From Amyelois transitella (lineage: Eukaryota; Arthropoda; Insecta; Lepidoptera; Pyralidae): 64,000 bases of DNA. The stretch lies in the NCBI RefSeq assembly GCF_032362555.1, contig NC_083518.1:2678501-2742500 (forward strand), given 5' to 3'. The first letter of the stretch is position 1. Each line of letters begins with the position of its first letter. Made by a program: the position numbers and the translations under genes. This document shows, piece by piece, positions 22,404 to 34,884 of this stretch. The notes under the pieces are model-generated. The model saw nothing but the letters and a program-made list of their open reading frames with translations, did no database searches and was not told where the DNA came from.

Positions 22404-25400
22404 TCAATAATCTACCAACTTAATCTTAGGTTGTTCATCTGACTCTTCCCTGTAATCGTGATGCCTGTACTCACTTGAATGTCCTTCCCCGTGTCTCATC
22501 CCCCTGTACCCTCCCCTGTGCCCATACGGCCTCCTCCTATTTGAATAACCTTGATCCCATCTACCATCATGCTCATACCGATTGAAATTGTCCCCTTGAC
22601 GGCTATTAAAATCCCTACTATTAGGGTACCTCTCAAATCTGTTAGGATTATAGTTAGGTCTATTATAATCGGTTCTGTTTTCGTTGTATTCGCCTTCCGC
22701 TTGGCGTCTTCTTGGGTTGGAATAAGAGCTATTTTCGCTTGTATCAGATTTCTTGTAAGGTACGGTGGCGAAAGTCCTGTTGGTTTCCCAAACTGGTATA
22801 GGTTTTGGTGACGGGCTTTTAGAAGGGCTCCGGTCTTCTTTTGGTTTGTCTGCTTGAGAATCTCTGTGAAATGAGATTTGTTTAATATTTTTGATATTCA
22901 CACAGCGAGAAAAAGAAATCGAATGTACAGATAATAACTCATTTAATGAAATTGTATAAGTACATATCTCAACTGAAGGTAGAAAATCTTGGTATCGCGT
23001 AGGAAGAAAGGCGCGCAATAAGCATAAATTCATTTTTTTTTTTTTATTAATAATTGTAGGATACTTCGTATCGCTTAATAATTGTCAAAACGTATGGTTT
23101 AACAACATTGGCGTCAAATAAATTACTTAAAACTAAGTTTACTGCCGCTTCCAAGGCGTCATAAAAATAAGCAACTTACCTAGAAGATGACCTGGAACGG
23201 CTACCATCGGAGAACTCCTCGCTCGATCTTCTGTTCTGTTGATGTCTCATTTCACGTTGTCTGCAAATAATAAAGTAACCAATCATACATTCAAACATAT
23301 CAATTAATTTATGTCTAACTGACATACAACGCAGTGCTGAAACTAGAGCAATGTAAGTTGTGTAAGGAGCACTAACAGAATGTTTTCTGAAATTCCCAAA
23401 GGAACAGGAAACACTGGCTCTTACTTCTAATACCGAGTAATCATGAAAACGCAAGTCTAAAATTGAAAATTAAGGTGCGTTTAGATATAATACCCACAAA
23501 AACAAAAAACAAATTTTATTTCGTTAATTAAATATGTTGTGGTGTCACGAATAAATTTCCGACAGACACCTTCAGTTGTCTATGGCTGTCAAAGGTTTAA
23601 TTATTATTAGGCAAAAGATGTCCCCTTCGTGGTGGTCGAGCCCAATGATTTCGCTGTGATATGTACCTACGTGTGTGTATTCACTCTTAGTCGCGACCAA
23701 GTAATAAGGAAATTAGCTTAAATTTTGATTATTTTTGTTTTTTTCTAACATTTCGGGTAAGGAAGAGAGCTCAAAACAGATGTAGAATAGAATACAATAG
23801 ATTTATTTTAAAAATTGGATACAAGGTATCACTTATTGACTTCACACCACTTAACCCTAATTATAACTACTACCGCTTCCAAAGCGCATGTGTAGAAGAA
23901 GCGGCGGAACAAACTACACTGCAGCATTTTCATCGGATGTCAATATACAAATATAGATCTCTTAAATCTAAAACATGGACGAATGCACATTGTCTACATT
24001 AAAAAAATGACAACGTGTGCTAGCAACTCGCCCAGCGCAGATTGTAAAGTCGATCAAGGGAAAGATAACTCACCGCCTCCTGAGCTTGATGGCGAGCTCC
24101 CTCATCTCGTGGTCGCGGCGCGCCTGGCGGCGGCTCTCGCGCTCCAGGCGGGCGGCCTCCGCGCGCTTGTCAGCTTTCACTGTTAATACAATCATCGGGA
24201 TTTATTTTTTTGGGGTTTTTAATGTATTATCAACCTGACACCTTAGCAATTAATCTTATCTTACCCCTCAAGAACATAGACAAGACATATTTTTTTTCTA
24301 TTCTCTCTAATTATTTGGATATCCGAAATGATAGAATGGGAGATATGTTAAGACATTTTGACATGTCAAAGTGCGTGAATAGGGGGCTAACCATTGGATT
24401 TTTTTTTCTAATAATAATCAATCAAATGTGAATTGCAATTTGTGCACAGATTGAATATAATCTTAAAATATATTGGACACAATATTAATCTGTTATCCGT
24501 TTTACAAAATTGTTTTTGGCGTCAAATTTATTCTACACTGCGGATCTTAGTTTTAAAACTCACGTTGCCTTGATAACTGCGCCTGCATCTTCCTTTTCAA
24601 TTTCTCCTTGAGCGAAAGTGTTTCACGCGAGGGACCCTGAAAATATAAACACTTAATCAATCTTATGAAAGTATAAATACAGATGTTTCTAGTAATGTCG
24701 AGTTAAATTAATTTTCATAAAAAGTTTTGTCCGGATTTAAATATGCTATTGATAGTTTGGAATGAAAAAAAGGCTATTTTATAATCAAAGACAAAATTTT
24801 ACAATCGTTTTTTTATTAGAACGAAAAGTACTCTTGCATAAATTCGTGAAGAAAAATTTCATAGATTGCATTATAATAAAATTGTGAATGTGTCCATCAA
24901 TCCCATGACTGCAATATTTTTATTCTTGGTCAAAAGTACACGGGTTTAGGTTTTTGGACACGAGATTTAACGCGATCATAATATTTACAATAGGTAGACA
25001 AGAACCCTGTGTACTATTAAGTTTAGAAATTAATTCTCTTGAAATTATTTGGTGTGAGGCATGCAGCTGACAAAAACTGGTAACACCTAACCAAATATGA
25101 CATGTAGAGGTTTAATTTGTACGCTCTAGAGAGTACTTTAAAGAGACCTCGACCGCCGCCGATAACCGTCATGAGAGAGTTTGAGTAAGATTGGAGAAGG
25201 AATAAGACTGTCATATAACTTAGAAGTTAGTTAGGACTAAACCTAATTGATGTGTTAAAACTATTAGTCAACTAGTTTTATTAGTAGCTCCCATACTGAT
25301 CAGGTAGCAAAGAAAAAACATAGTGCGTGCCATTGACGTACAAAAAAAGGCAGACGGAGTTTTATGATACGACGAAATGAAGCACCAAAGCACCAATAGG

Positions 25401-28400
25401 ATGCCGGCCCACTGTATATTATCACACACTCTCACCAATAATAATGTGACAGTCGGCCGCCATTACGTCATAAATTATCTCATGAAATGGCTACATGTGT
25501 CACTCACGCATGCGTACAACGCCGCCATTACGATACTTCACTTTTTTTAAAAGCAACACCCTGTCCGCCTTTCTTTTATACGTCTATGGTGTGGGCCAGC
25601 TGCTTCCCGTGATGATTGTAAAAGACAATCAAGGGAAAGGCTAATTACATTGGGATTCTTCTTTTAGGCGATTAGGCTAGCAACCTGCACTATCCGAATC
25701 TCATTTCCAACACTAAGCTATCCATCTAAACGTAACATTTTCGAGAATGTTGACAAAAGAAGTGACATATGTATGTAGGTATTTTGTTAAATATTCTTTG
25801 TACGACACCAAGGTATACCCAATATTGTACTTGCAGAACTCTATAGGGGATATATAAAGGTAACAACTAATGTAGGCGGCTTAAACATAAGCGTACGATG
25901 TAAACAATGATTCTTACTGACTTTGGAGATGGATCCAGACAATCGTATCTGATTCTGGTTTGTGTTGGGCTTAGTGCTTGCCGATCTGAAAATAAACATA
26001 TTTCATTTTAATATCTTTTATTTCTAGGATCTTCATCTTGAAAACATCATGATCACTACATAGTATAAAGCAAAGTCGCTTCCCGCGTACATACAGATGT
26101 ATGCTATATCTTTAAAACTACACAACGGGTCCTAATGCGATTTTTTTAATAGGAAGAGTGATACACGAGGAAGGTTTATATGCATAATAATGTATTAATA
26201 TATTGGAGATCCACTGACAATTTTAAGATTTCTAATATGAAGTCGTAAATGAACACATTGCGCTTACATTGCAAACGCTGGCTGAACGCTGAACTCTACT
26301 AATTTATTCTGCTAGAAATAGAACTGAAATTGGAATAATAGGAATAAAAGGTCGTCTTGCATGGTATGCATTTTCTACGCTGTTGTTAAGCTGTCAATTA
26401 ATACACTGTTTATATGTATGCCAAGACTAAACTACACAACGGATTTAGATGCAGTTTTTTTTAATATATAGATTGATCCAAGAGGAAGGTTTATATGAAT
26501 AAATGCTACCCGTGCGAAGCCGGGGCGGGTCGCTAGTTCTCTATAAATTAAATGAGATTCAAGATGAGACCAAAACATGCTATTATAGTTTCACAGTCAC
26601 TAGCGACGTCACGTTCATTAGTACTTACCTCTTCTAGTCTTACATTATTTAGTTTAGCTTTTCCCCGCAGCTCTGCTTGTGTCAACTTAAATCCCGAAGA
26701 TTTTTCGAAAAAGTTAAGTAGCCTATTATACTAGTATTCTGGCGGTTTGGCTGTGAAAGCTTACATACAGACAGACATGCGCATTTGTAATATTAGAACC
26801 TATGAACGTATGAATTTCTCAACTATTATTTGCACCGCATAACCAATTCAATTTGAAAAATCCTTACTAGTAAGATCCTGTAAGACCACAATACAAAATA
26901 GAAAATATATGTACATACATTTTCTATTTTATCATGTTATCTTGATGCAATAGTTTTTATTGTTTACCTGCGACCCGCCCTGGCTTCGCACGGTTAATAT
27001 TAATTATCTATGATATATTTCATACACACTTGCACCAAAAATACTAAAAAGGGGGGATCCTTTTGTAGTACTATCGGCGTTGATATTAAAAAAAAATCCT
27101 AGAATGCAGGATTTAAACCATATGCATACCAAATTTCATTCCAATCAGTTCAGCGGTTTAGCTGTGAAAGCGGAACAGACAGACAGACATTTTTCTATAC
27201 ATAATATAATCTCACTTGTTTTGTTTGCCATCGCTACTGTCCGAGTCTAGTGACAGTTCGCTGGAAGACTTGTCCTCGGCCCTGCGCCCGTAATACCGGG
27301 GAACTGCGCCGGCGCCCGCCCCACGATCAGAACTTAAAAAAAATGTTTGACGGCAATATTAAAAAGTGTTTTATTAGAAAATAAATGTTTTTTTCTACAA
27401 TCTATATAGTCCATTTACTAAAGTAGGTAAGGTAGCCCACAAGAATCCCAAGTCTATTAGCATCTCCCTTAGCCGCCTATTACGAAATCCATGGAATGAT
27501 ATGGCGCAACTCTATACTAAAGTATTGGAAACCACACAGCACACTAAACATACTTTATTAAAAAAATATATTATAATTAATAAAACAAAATGGACCATAG
27601 TTGATAGTTACTCTTTAATGATAAAAACAACTCTTCCAAATAACACAGATAATCTATTTTTAAAACTTACCTTTTTAATTTTATCAACTTAATATATAAA
27701 ACAGGCTTACCTTTCAAACGATTTGGACCTGGAGTTATTACGCTTGTCATAGCCACTAGTCTGACTGTAAACAGTAAACAAATATACATTATTCATCATG
27801 AACAACATACTATCTTTCTGTAAATATAGTACTTAATTATTGTGGGTACAACTAAATACAAAAAATATATTATTAACAAACAAGTAATTAGTACAAAAAT
27901 AAATATATACAGAACAGTTCACACAGATTGAGTTAGTCTCGAAGTAAGTTCGAGGCTTGTGTTACGAGATACTAATTCAACGATACTATATTTTACTAAA
28001 AATACTTATATAGATAAACATCCAAGAACCAAACCAATCAATCAGGGCAGGTTATAACTACTATATGATACTATCAGCCATAAAATCGTTATATGTTTGG
28101 TGTTAATTGTATGTTTCATGAAACATGTTGTAAATAGTATGTTATTTTGGCCATTTTTAGTTATGTAACCCTCTGTAAGATTTTTAACCATCAAGTCTGA
28201 CTTTTAAACGCCTCAGTCCAAAAATCAAATTTGGACCGAATAAAATTCTTGACACAAAAAAAGGATAAAAATACAAACTTTTCACGGCTCCGCGACCGTC
28301 TGTTCCTGTTGTTACGCGACCTTGACCTTGACCTCGACCTTCTTGGACTGTATGACCTTGACCTCGACCTTGAAGAATACGACCGAGATTTCCTCCAAGA

Positions 28401-31400
28401 TCGGGATCTCGATCGAGAAATAGAACGATTTCTCGAACGTGATTTAGAATGTGATCGTGCTCTTGAATTCGATCTTGATCGTCCTGACCCCCGTGACCTT
28501 GACCTCGATCGGGATGGTGACCTCGACTTTGAGTGGGCAGATCTCGAACGTGATCTTGAAGGGAAGTGTGGTCCCATTGGCGGTCTCTCGGATGAAATTG
28601 ATTGCCTGTGAATGAAAAAGCTTTTTTTAATAATAAATAAATATTTTGATGAAATCATTCAAAAAATATTCGAACAGATTCATTCATTCTCATATGGATA
28701 ACATATTTCTTACCTGGGTTTTGGTTTACGAACAACTTCAGAATACAGCGGTTCCTTTTTCAAATTTTGTTTCAGTTTCTCAGAGTACGTCGGTTTGGGA
28801 GGCAGTGGAGCTGTAAGAAAAAAAAAACAAATAAATTTACTAGTCAAATCAGCTGAGCATCTGTGTTCAGGGTATCATCTTCTTTTGACCTCTGATGCCT
28901 TGATGTGCTAATATTTTACAGATATCATCACTTCTAGAAAACTGGCCGCAAGGGACCCTGCCATTTACAAGCTGGCGTGTTGACACAAAATTAAATTTCA
29001 TAATACTGCATTAAACAGGAGAAACCACTTTTATTTTTATTTTTTTATTTACTAACTAGCAACCCGCCCCGGGTTCGCACGGGTGCAAAATTATAAATGT
29101 TACTAAACATAAAAACCTTCCTCTTGAATCACTCTACCTGTTACAAAAAACCGCATCAAAATCCGTTGCGCAATTTTAAAGATTTAAGCATACAGACAAA
29201 CAGACTAAAATAGCTACTTTGTTTTATACTATGTAGTGATAGTGATTTATGTACACAGAAAACATCGAGACAGATATCGGGAACAAAGAAGATGACTCAC
29301 GTTCATCATCACCGAATGAGGTGATGAACTGTATGGCGTGCGTCTCGGGGCTGGAGCTGCGGCTGCGGGAGGCCGAGCGCGAGCGCGCGGCGCCCGCGTC
29401 CACGGCGTACGACGGCGGCGACATCACGCGCGTCGCCAGCTTCTTGTCGCTAAGGGACATTCATTATTTTTGAAGACGGCAGTACACATAGATAGCGGAC
29501 TCAAGGCCTTGAAGCATCGTAGGGGTGGGTACAATACGCAGAGATGCGGGAGAGAGAGATAGATAGATAGAATATCCTTTATTTATTACACATAAAATTA
29601 TAATAAAAATATAACTTACCTATCCTAAGCTTATGCTAAGGTTATGTAGAAAAGTTTAGCATTACCAGTGGTTCAACTGTGAAGGCATACCAAACAAGCT
29701 TATTTTCGCATTTATAATATTAATTTGGTAAAGGGTCAGGTCAAAAGTACCCGAAACCGCCGAGCTTGCATGAAGAGAGTTATGAATGTGGATGAAGCAA
29801 AGGAAGTATGCAGAGATCGTGGCAAGTGGAAAGAGGTAGTCTCTGCCTTCCCCTCCGGGAAATAGGCGTGATTTTTATGTATGTATGTATGGATTATAAT
29901 ATTAGTTAAAATTGAGATTAACTCACCGGTGCGCTCGTCTCTCCCTCCTGCTCTTACGTCCAGAGAACATAGCTTTCTCCTTTTCCTCCCTTAGCAACTG
30001 TTTCTGATGCTCCGCGTCGTCGGCGTCCCCCGTGAGGAACGAGAAGAGATCGCAGCCGGCCATGCCGAATTGGGGGCCCACGGAGTTCAGTGCGTGCGCC
30101 TGCTCTCAGAAAACGTTTGTTAGTTTTTTTGTTAAATACTTCTGGATGTTGCAAACTCCTTTTGTAGAGTATAAGTTCCCGACATCCGTCGCAAGTTGAA
30201 TAAAAATTCTACTCTATGTGCGCTGCGCAGAAGAGGTTTTATATACGAACAATTGGCTTCTGCCAGCTGCCAGCTGTCGGCCTAAGGTGTTGTATAATAT
30301 ATCTTTCCGAATTAAACACATTCACTGGGCGTACGAATCCAACATTAGCTCAAGTTTTGAAAAATTAACCGCTGCTTGCGAAAATAATTCCAAATAGAAC
30401 AAAAATTGATTACCTAAACAGTTTAAAAGAAATCACGGTTGGCCACTGTCTCGAAATTATTGCCCTTTTTTCATTGCATTATTAATGATTTCATTTATTT
30501 CATTATTAAATCATAACTTAGTAAATAAATTAACTTACTTACACATCTGGTGATTGAATTAGATTAAGATTTGAAAGTTTCGTGAGACAAAACTCTTATT
30601 TCATATATTCTTTTTATGAAAATAATTTCGAGATAAGAATTTATGAACTTAATATGTCATAACAATGCAAGAAACTCATTTGTAAAATGCTCACAAATAT
30701 GGAAAAATTTCATATAAAGCAGGTGGCAATTAAAAACTTGAATCTGTGCTGATAAAAGCTGAAACTGATTTTAAAAGAAAAGCAAATGCAACAGGCAAAA
30801 ATTAAAAAGTTGCACTACATTGCATAACACTAAATTTTGTCTTAAAAAAATATTACAGAACTGAACCTCACCTGTGAAGAATCCATCTTGTTCACATCAA
30901 TACTGAGGTCCACATCAATGATTTCAAGATCGGAATCATCATCTGATTCTTTCTGTTCCACTTTTTTGACCTCAGGGCCTGTAACGAACACTAGAGCCAT
31001 CAAAATGGTCTAAAATCACCATACTAAACAAATAACTACCCGCATCCAAACTAATTTATTTTTCTTCAAGTTGGCAGCAGTGAAAGGTAAGCTGAATCTA
31101 CCGTTAGAGCAAGAGGGTTGGGCGCCTGGATCATTATAATTGTAGCCTATAGCTGCACCCGTCCCTTTCTTTTCGTGTAGCTTCTCTTTCTGCATTTCCT
31201 TTTCTTCTATTGTGACGCCAAATTGCTCCTCGATTGCAAGTTGTTGCAGGAATTTGTCTTCACCTGCAAAATTTATAAGTATGTTAAGAACATTATGTGA
31301 AGTAGAGAATTATTTGAAGCAACGTTGTAAGTTTTTTTTAAAACATTACTAAGTTAATACTTTCCAATATTGTATTGTGTATCACTTAAGCATGTTTTTT

Positions 31401-32341
31401 GTGCTGGTGTTATTTAATTCAAAACATACAAACAGGGAATATAGAATGGTAAGGAAATTTGAGAGCTATCTATCCCTCTTATAAGTTTTTATACTGTTTT
31501 ATGTCAAAATGAATAACCAAAGTAGATAAGTTAAAGAAGCTTGATACTTACTTATCCCGAGAAAGGCATTTTGAGCGAGAATTCTGTATCTTTCATAGTT
31601 GCACTGCCTCTCTTCTGTACTCAACTCTTCAGGTGGTATGTCCGGGTATTTCACTTCCGGAATGAAGTCTAAGTGTGCTCGGACATCAAAACGGTCAATC
31701 ATATTACTCGGGTCACCTTGCCATGGCATCCTGGAACAAATTAAGGAGTTTCTTATTGAAAAAAAAATACATTCCACTAGACACATTCAAAATAAATAGG
31801 TAGGTACTCAGATTTTTCGACAGGATATGTAACTTCATTACTCGCACTAGCTAACCAAAATAATTTGGTAAATAACACAGTGGGCACCGTGTATCTCTTT
31901 CTAACAGTGAGTCACTATTATTGTAAGGATTTGAGAATGTGCATTTGGTAACTAATGCAATAACTTTTGGAAAAACATACATGATAGCTGGGCCTTCCCC
32001 GGCCGCTGCCACAGCTGGGTCCAGATGAATTTTGCAAGGCCGTCCATGAAGTTGCAGGAATTGCGTTGGTTCCGCTTTCTGGCAAATAAATTATGAAGGT
32101 GTAATAATAGGTAGGTAATAAAATTTATTATTATAGCAAAGATCGGATGCCAATTGTTATTTATGAATATTTAACATTAGTTTGTCCAACATTTATTTAT
32201 ATCTTAATAAAATTCATGAAGGATATGTAAACTAATAATTACGATTTTCTCGTAGAAATCCTTCCGACGCTCAGCTCGTCGCCGATAGTCTACTATCATT
32301 CCGCGGATCATCCGTTCTTGTTTCCTTGCTTCGTGCCACAT
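22404..32341 (-). CDS. CLASRP: CLK4-associating serine/arginine-rich protein (CLASRP/SFRS16), 16 exons
   Basis: Exons, in transcript order: 32341-32243, 32078-31981, 31730-31552, 31263-31102, 30978-30872, 30099-29927, 29449-29301, 28810-28714, 28605-28279, 27764-27711, 27332-27216, 25985-25922, 24636-24564, 24179-24074, 23260-23180, 22863-22404. All phases join, giving 781 aa. The start MWHEARKQERMIRGM and MMPWQGDPSNMIDRFDVRAHL match the conserved CLASRP N-terminus with its DRY_EERY domain (NYERYR). An acidic DLEIIDVDLSIDVN segment follows, then EKEKAMFSGRKSRRERR, ITSFGDDE, a long RS domain (mostly exon 9, about residues 355-464), a charged helical segment LKEKLKRKMQAQL (about 543-602) and an Arg/Tyr/Asn-rich tail. 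The family regulates alternative splicing and binds the CLK4 kinase in the nucleus. Introns are loaded with SINE- and Helitron-like repeats. The exon 12 donor is GTCAGT; a nearby GTAAGA would break the frame. Identity is secure; a few short junctions are inferred from phase. Confidence 0.9.
23788..23930 (-). repeat. LINE 3' tail fragment
   Basis: Minus strand reads GTAGTTTGTTCCGCCGCTTC...GCTTTGGAAGCGGTAGTAG...AATCTATTGTATTCTATTC, with a TATTC-type 3' repeat. It matches the copy at 45510-45655. In the CLASRP intron between exons 14 and 15. Confidence 0.6.
25334..25590. mobile_element. Possible MITE in a CLASRP intron
   Basis: GACGTACAAAAAAAGGCAGA on the left resembles the reverse complement of the right end (GACGTATAAAAGAAAGGCGG). 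The interior has several GCCGCCATTACG motifs. The inverted repeats are imperfect. Confidence 0.35.
25590..25775 (+). repeat. Family-A SINE-like repeat, divergent
   Basis: AAGGGAAAGGCTAATTAC...GATTCTTCTTTTAGGCGATT...CTAGCAACCTGCACTATCC. Confidence 0.5.
26040..26215 (+). repeat. CTAG-ending dispersed repeat (family D), 5' part
   Basis: ACATAGTATAAAGCAAAGTC...AAACTACACAACGG...GAGGAAGGTTTATATGC, as in the copy at 26395. Confidence 0.5.
26395..26536 (+). repeat. Family D repeat, 3' end
   Basis: AAACTACACAACGGATTTAG...GAGGAAGGTTTATATG...ACCCGTGCGAAGCCGGGGCG ending GGTCGCTAGT. Confidence 0.6.
26965..27215 (-). repeat. Family D-like repeat
   Basis: GCGACCCGCCCTGGCTTCGC at the start is the reverse of the 26510-26535 terminus. 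It ends with GTTCAGCGGTTTAGCTGTGAAAG...CAGACAGACAGACA, directly next to CLASRP exon 11. Confidence 0.55.
27893..28045 (-). repeat. tRNA-derived SINE (family C), tail part
   Basis: Shares CACAGATTGAGTTAGTCTCG and GTGTTACGAGATACTAATTC with the complete copy at 51222. The head is missing. Confidence 0.65.
29053..29245 (-). repeat. Family D repeat
   Basis: ACTAGCAACCCGCCCCGGGT...AAAACCTTCCTCTTGAATCA...CATACAGACAAACAGAC...TATACTATGTAGTG. It overlaps into the start of the intron beside CLASRP exon 7. Confidence 0.6.
29755..29890 (+). repeat. Family-B SINE-like repeat
   Basis: GAGCTTGCATGAAGAGAGTT...GTGGATGAAGCAAAGG...GTAGTCTCTGCCTTCCCCTC, GGGAAATAGGCGTGAT and an ATGTATGTATG tail. A reversed copy lies at 60925. 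Confidence 0.65.
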
Positions 32342-32853
32342 GTTTGTAAAATAGTTTCAACCAAATATTTGCATGAAAACTAAATACGCTTTACTTTATT
32401 CTACAAGATAATTATAACGAAAATTCTCAAACGAACGCAATAAAGAACGCCATTTTCGTGCTTTTTCTTGACTTGACAGTTCAGCTTGACATTTTGTTTT
32501 TTTTATTTGACAGACAGTCAAGCCAACGATGCTGCACACCCTGCGTCAAGGGATTTGTCGAACGATAATTTTTTGTTATAATTTATTTATTCATACAATT
32601 TGTTCGACTTTTATATTCTCGGTTTCGCTAACGAAACAAAGTGATATTTACGTAATTACAATCTCAACATGCTGTCATCGATTTTGCAGCTTTATCGACA
32701 AAGTTCACAGATTTAAAAGCATTATTACAAAGATTTAGCTTTTAATGATCAGGAGATGCCTGACAAAGTTCTATGATAATAAACATGAGAATTACGTTTG
32801 CTGGTGATTGGTATGGCGAAAAAAAGTCAAAAATAAAGAAAGAATATTATTAT

Positions 32854-32859
32854 TTTATT
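32854..32859 (-). promoter_or_regulatory. AATAAA overlapping the methyltransferase stop codon
   Basis: On the minus strand the last Lys codon and stop read AAATAA followed by A, so AATAAA spans the TAA stop (32855-32857). If used, the 3' UTR would be only some 10-30 nt. Confidence 0.35.
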
Positions 32860-34879
32860 TAACAACATACATAAAAGATTCTTCATTATCTTCAGTGCTG
32901 AAAAACACTTCGTTCTCTGTTTGATTTGATCTACAAATGCTTATCCAATCAATAAGTTCTTCAGACATTCCTAAACCAGCCAATGTTTCTACCATGCTTC
33001 TACTGGTTATCATATAACTTCCTCTTTTGATATGTTTTTTGAAAAATCGCCATATTTCTCTGTGTTTTTCTGCATCTAAAAAGTGGTCCAATGTATTCAC
33101 AATTATAATGTCCGAATTGTGGACTATGTCACTGCATTCCAATATGTCTGCATGAACTACTCTTATTCTGTCAACATCCATTGAATATTGGTTAATAATT
33201 CTTTCTTGTATATCACAGCATTCTTTGTTCATTTCTACACCCACAATGCTCCCAGCATTAGAAAAGTAATATGCCTGAAAGAGTAATAAAAGTTTAGTAT
33301 TTCAATTGTATGTAACAGACAGAAGTATTCCATTAAAAAAAGGAATACTTCAGGTTATGTCCAGGCAAGTTGTGGTAGCTCAACAAATCAGGGTAAATGA
33401 ATTAATATAATGGTGATGTGAACAACAACTAAAATACCATTACTATGGTACTTAAATGACTTATATCCACACTCATAATAGAGATAAAATATTTGTATGT
33501 TTGTAACAAATAAACTCAAAATAACAGATTTTGATGAAATTTGATACACAGATACAATTGACCTTTAGAAATAACTGAATATACATATATCCATTTCAGT
33601 TTGGTCCAAAGGTTCGACTGGCAGAGAATGCCTTGTGGCATTAAGTCCACCTGTTATACATTTTACATGCATAAAGTTTAAGTAAATAAATAAATAATAA
33701 TATAAAAAGAATAGTAAATGATTATTGAATAGGTATTGTGGGATAATGTCTAACATACTCCATACAAAACTGCTCCTAATCTGGATCCAACATCTAATAC
33801 TTGTTTATCCTCTAAGTCTTTTGGCAGAAGATATTTGAATATGTATTGGGATGCTCTTCTAGACGTAGAGTGAGACAGCAATATAACTTCCTGAAACAAT
33901 AAAATCATATTTAAATAGTTATGCTTAAATTTATGAAAATTATACTTGTAATTATCAAAATTCAGGTAAGTAACTGAAAAATGTCACCAGCGCATTACTT
34001 TGATGCAATAACTCAGAAGTACCTAGATGATTTGATAAAATGAAAACAAAATTAATGAATCAACATGTACCCATTTCTGATAATTTAAAAAAATAGAGGG
34101 TACTTCAATATATTCTCAACTATTAATAAAAGAAATTAAAAGCACAGCATACTATATTTTTATAGAACATTTCGACACCAACCTTAATATTCCTTGAATT
34201 ACAATCTGCACAGTAGAACCGTTTAAGTTTTCCTTGTCTAATTAGTTCATCTACTTCAATATCATCATAGAGAAACTCATCCACGTGACAAGAGTTCTTC
34301 GTGGTTACGTCAGCTTGATCACCAACAGTTGGCGGGGTAATATTTTCTGAATCTAGTTCACCTTCAAAAGGTATCAACTTCTTAATGGTTTTCCCAATAT
34401 TTTTCAGACATTTTTCTGAACGAATCAACGACTTCTTTGTCTCCAAATCTGAAGTTGTAAAAATAAAAAAAAAACATGTATTTTTATTCACATTAATGCA
34501 TATATTATAAATGCAGAAGTTCCTTTTTTACCTTTTTCTTTATTATTCAACATGATATATTTTTGGAGTAAGAAAAAGCATAAGGTTCTATTAACCTAGG
34601 CGAAGCCACAGACGAAAGCTAGTTTTTTAGAATATTTAAAAACTACCTTCACAAAATGTACTCAAAATTGAGGTTATGTTAATTTAAATTAACATTAAGT
34701 TAATGTAAAAAAAGTCAACAGTAGAATTACATTATCTCTCAGAAAGTTCAGTTAGACTTACCTTTTTTAAAAGAATGACTACTAATCCACTTTTCAATTT
34801 GATCCAATTCTTCAATGTTCAGTGCAGAAAATATTTCTATTAATCGGTATTTTACATTTATAATACTCTCTTCAGACAT
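32855..34879 (-). CDS. Class I SAM-dependent methyltransferase-like protein, unknown substrate (4 exons)
   Basis: Exons 34879-34762, 34448-34183, 33890-33759 and 33274-32855 join in phase to 311 aa. An N-terminal helical region (residues 1-39) and a variable linker precede a CxxC pair (FYCADC, C119/C122). The C-terminal half is a Rossmann-type methyltransferase. Motif I reads VLDVGSRLG (159-167), followed by a strand ending in an acidic residue, IVGVEMNKE (E186), where the SAM ribose would bind. A later strand reads IIIVNTLDHF, in the position of motif IV. Motif I has Arg where the usual D-x-G-x-G-x-G has its second Gly, so SAM binding should not be assumed. I cannot assign a named family or substrate. 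The gene is tandem with CLASRP, 513 bp from its stop codon to the CLASRP start codon. A possible polyadenylation signal overlaps the stop. Confidence 0.8.
33598..33705 (+). repeat. LINE 3' tail
   Basis: AGTTTGGTCCAAAGGTTCGACTGGCAGAGAATGCC...GCATTAAGTCCACC...AAGTTTAAGTAAATAAATAA, a common lepidopteran non-LTR 3' end, in the methyltransferase intron 3. Confidence 0.6.
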
Positions 34880-34884
34880 TGTTA

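Noticed and set aside
22551..22811. 86-codon plus-strand frame
   Set aside because: Antisense shadow of the last CLASRP exon.
28231..28611. 126-codon plus-strand frame rich in Asp/Leu/Arg
   Set aside because: It is the antisense shadow of the CLASRP RS-domain exon, whose repeated codons leave the opposite strand open.
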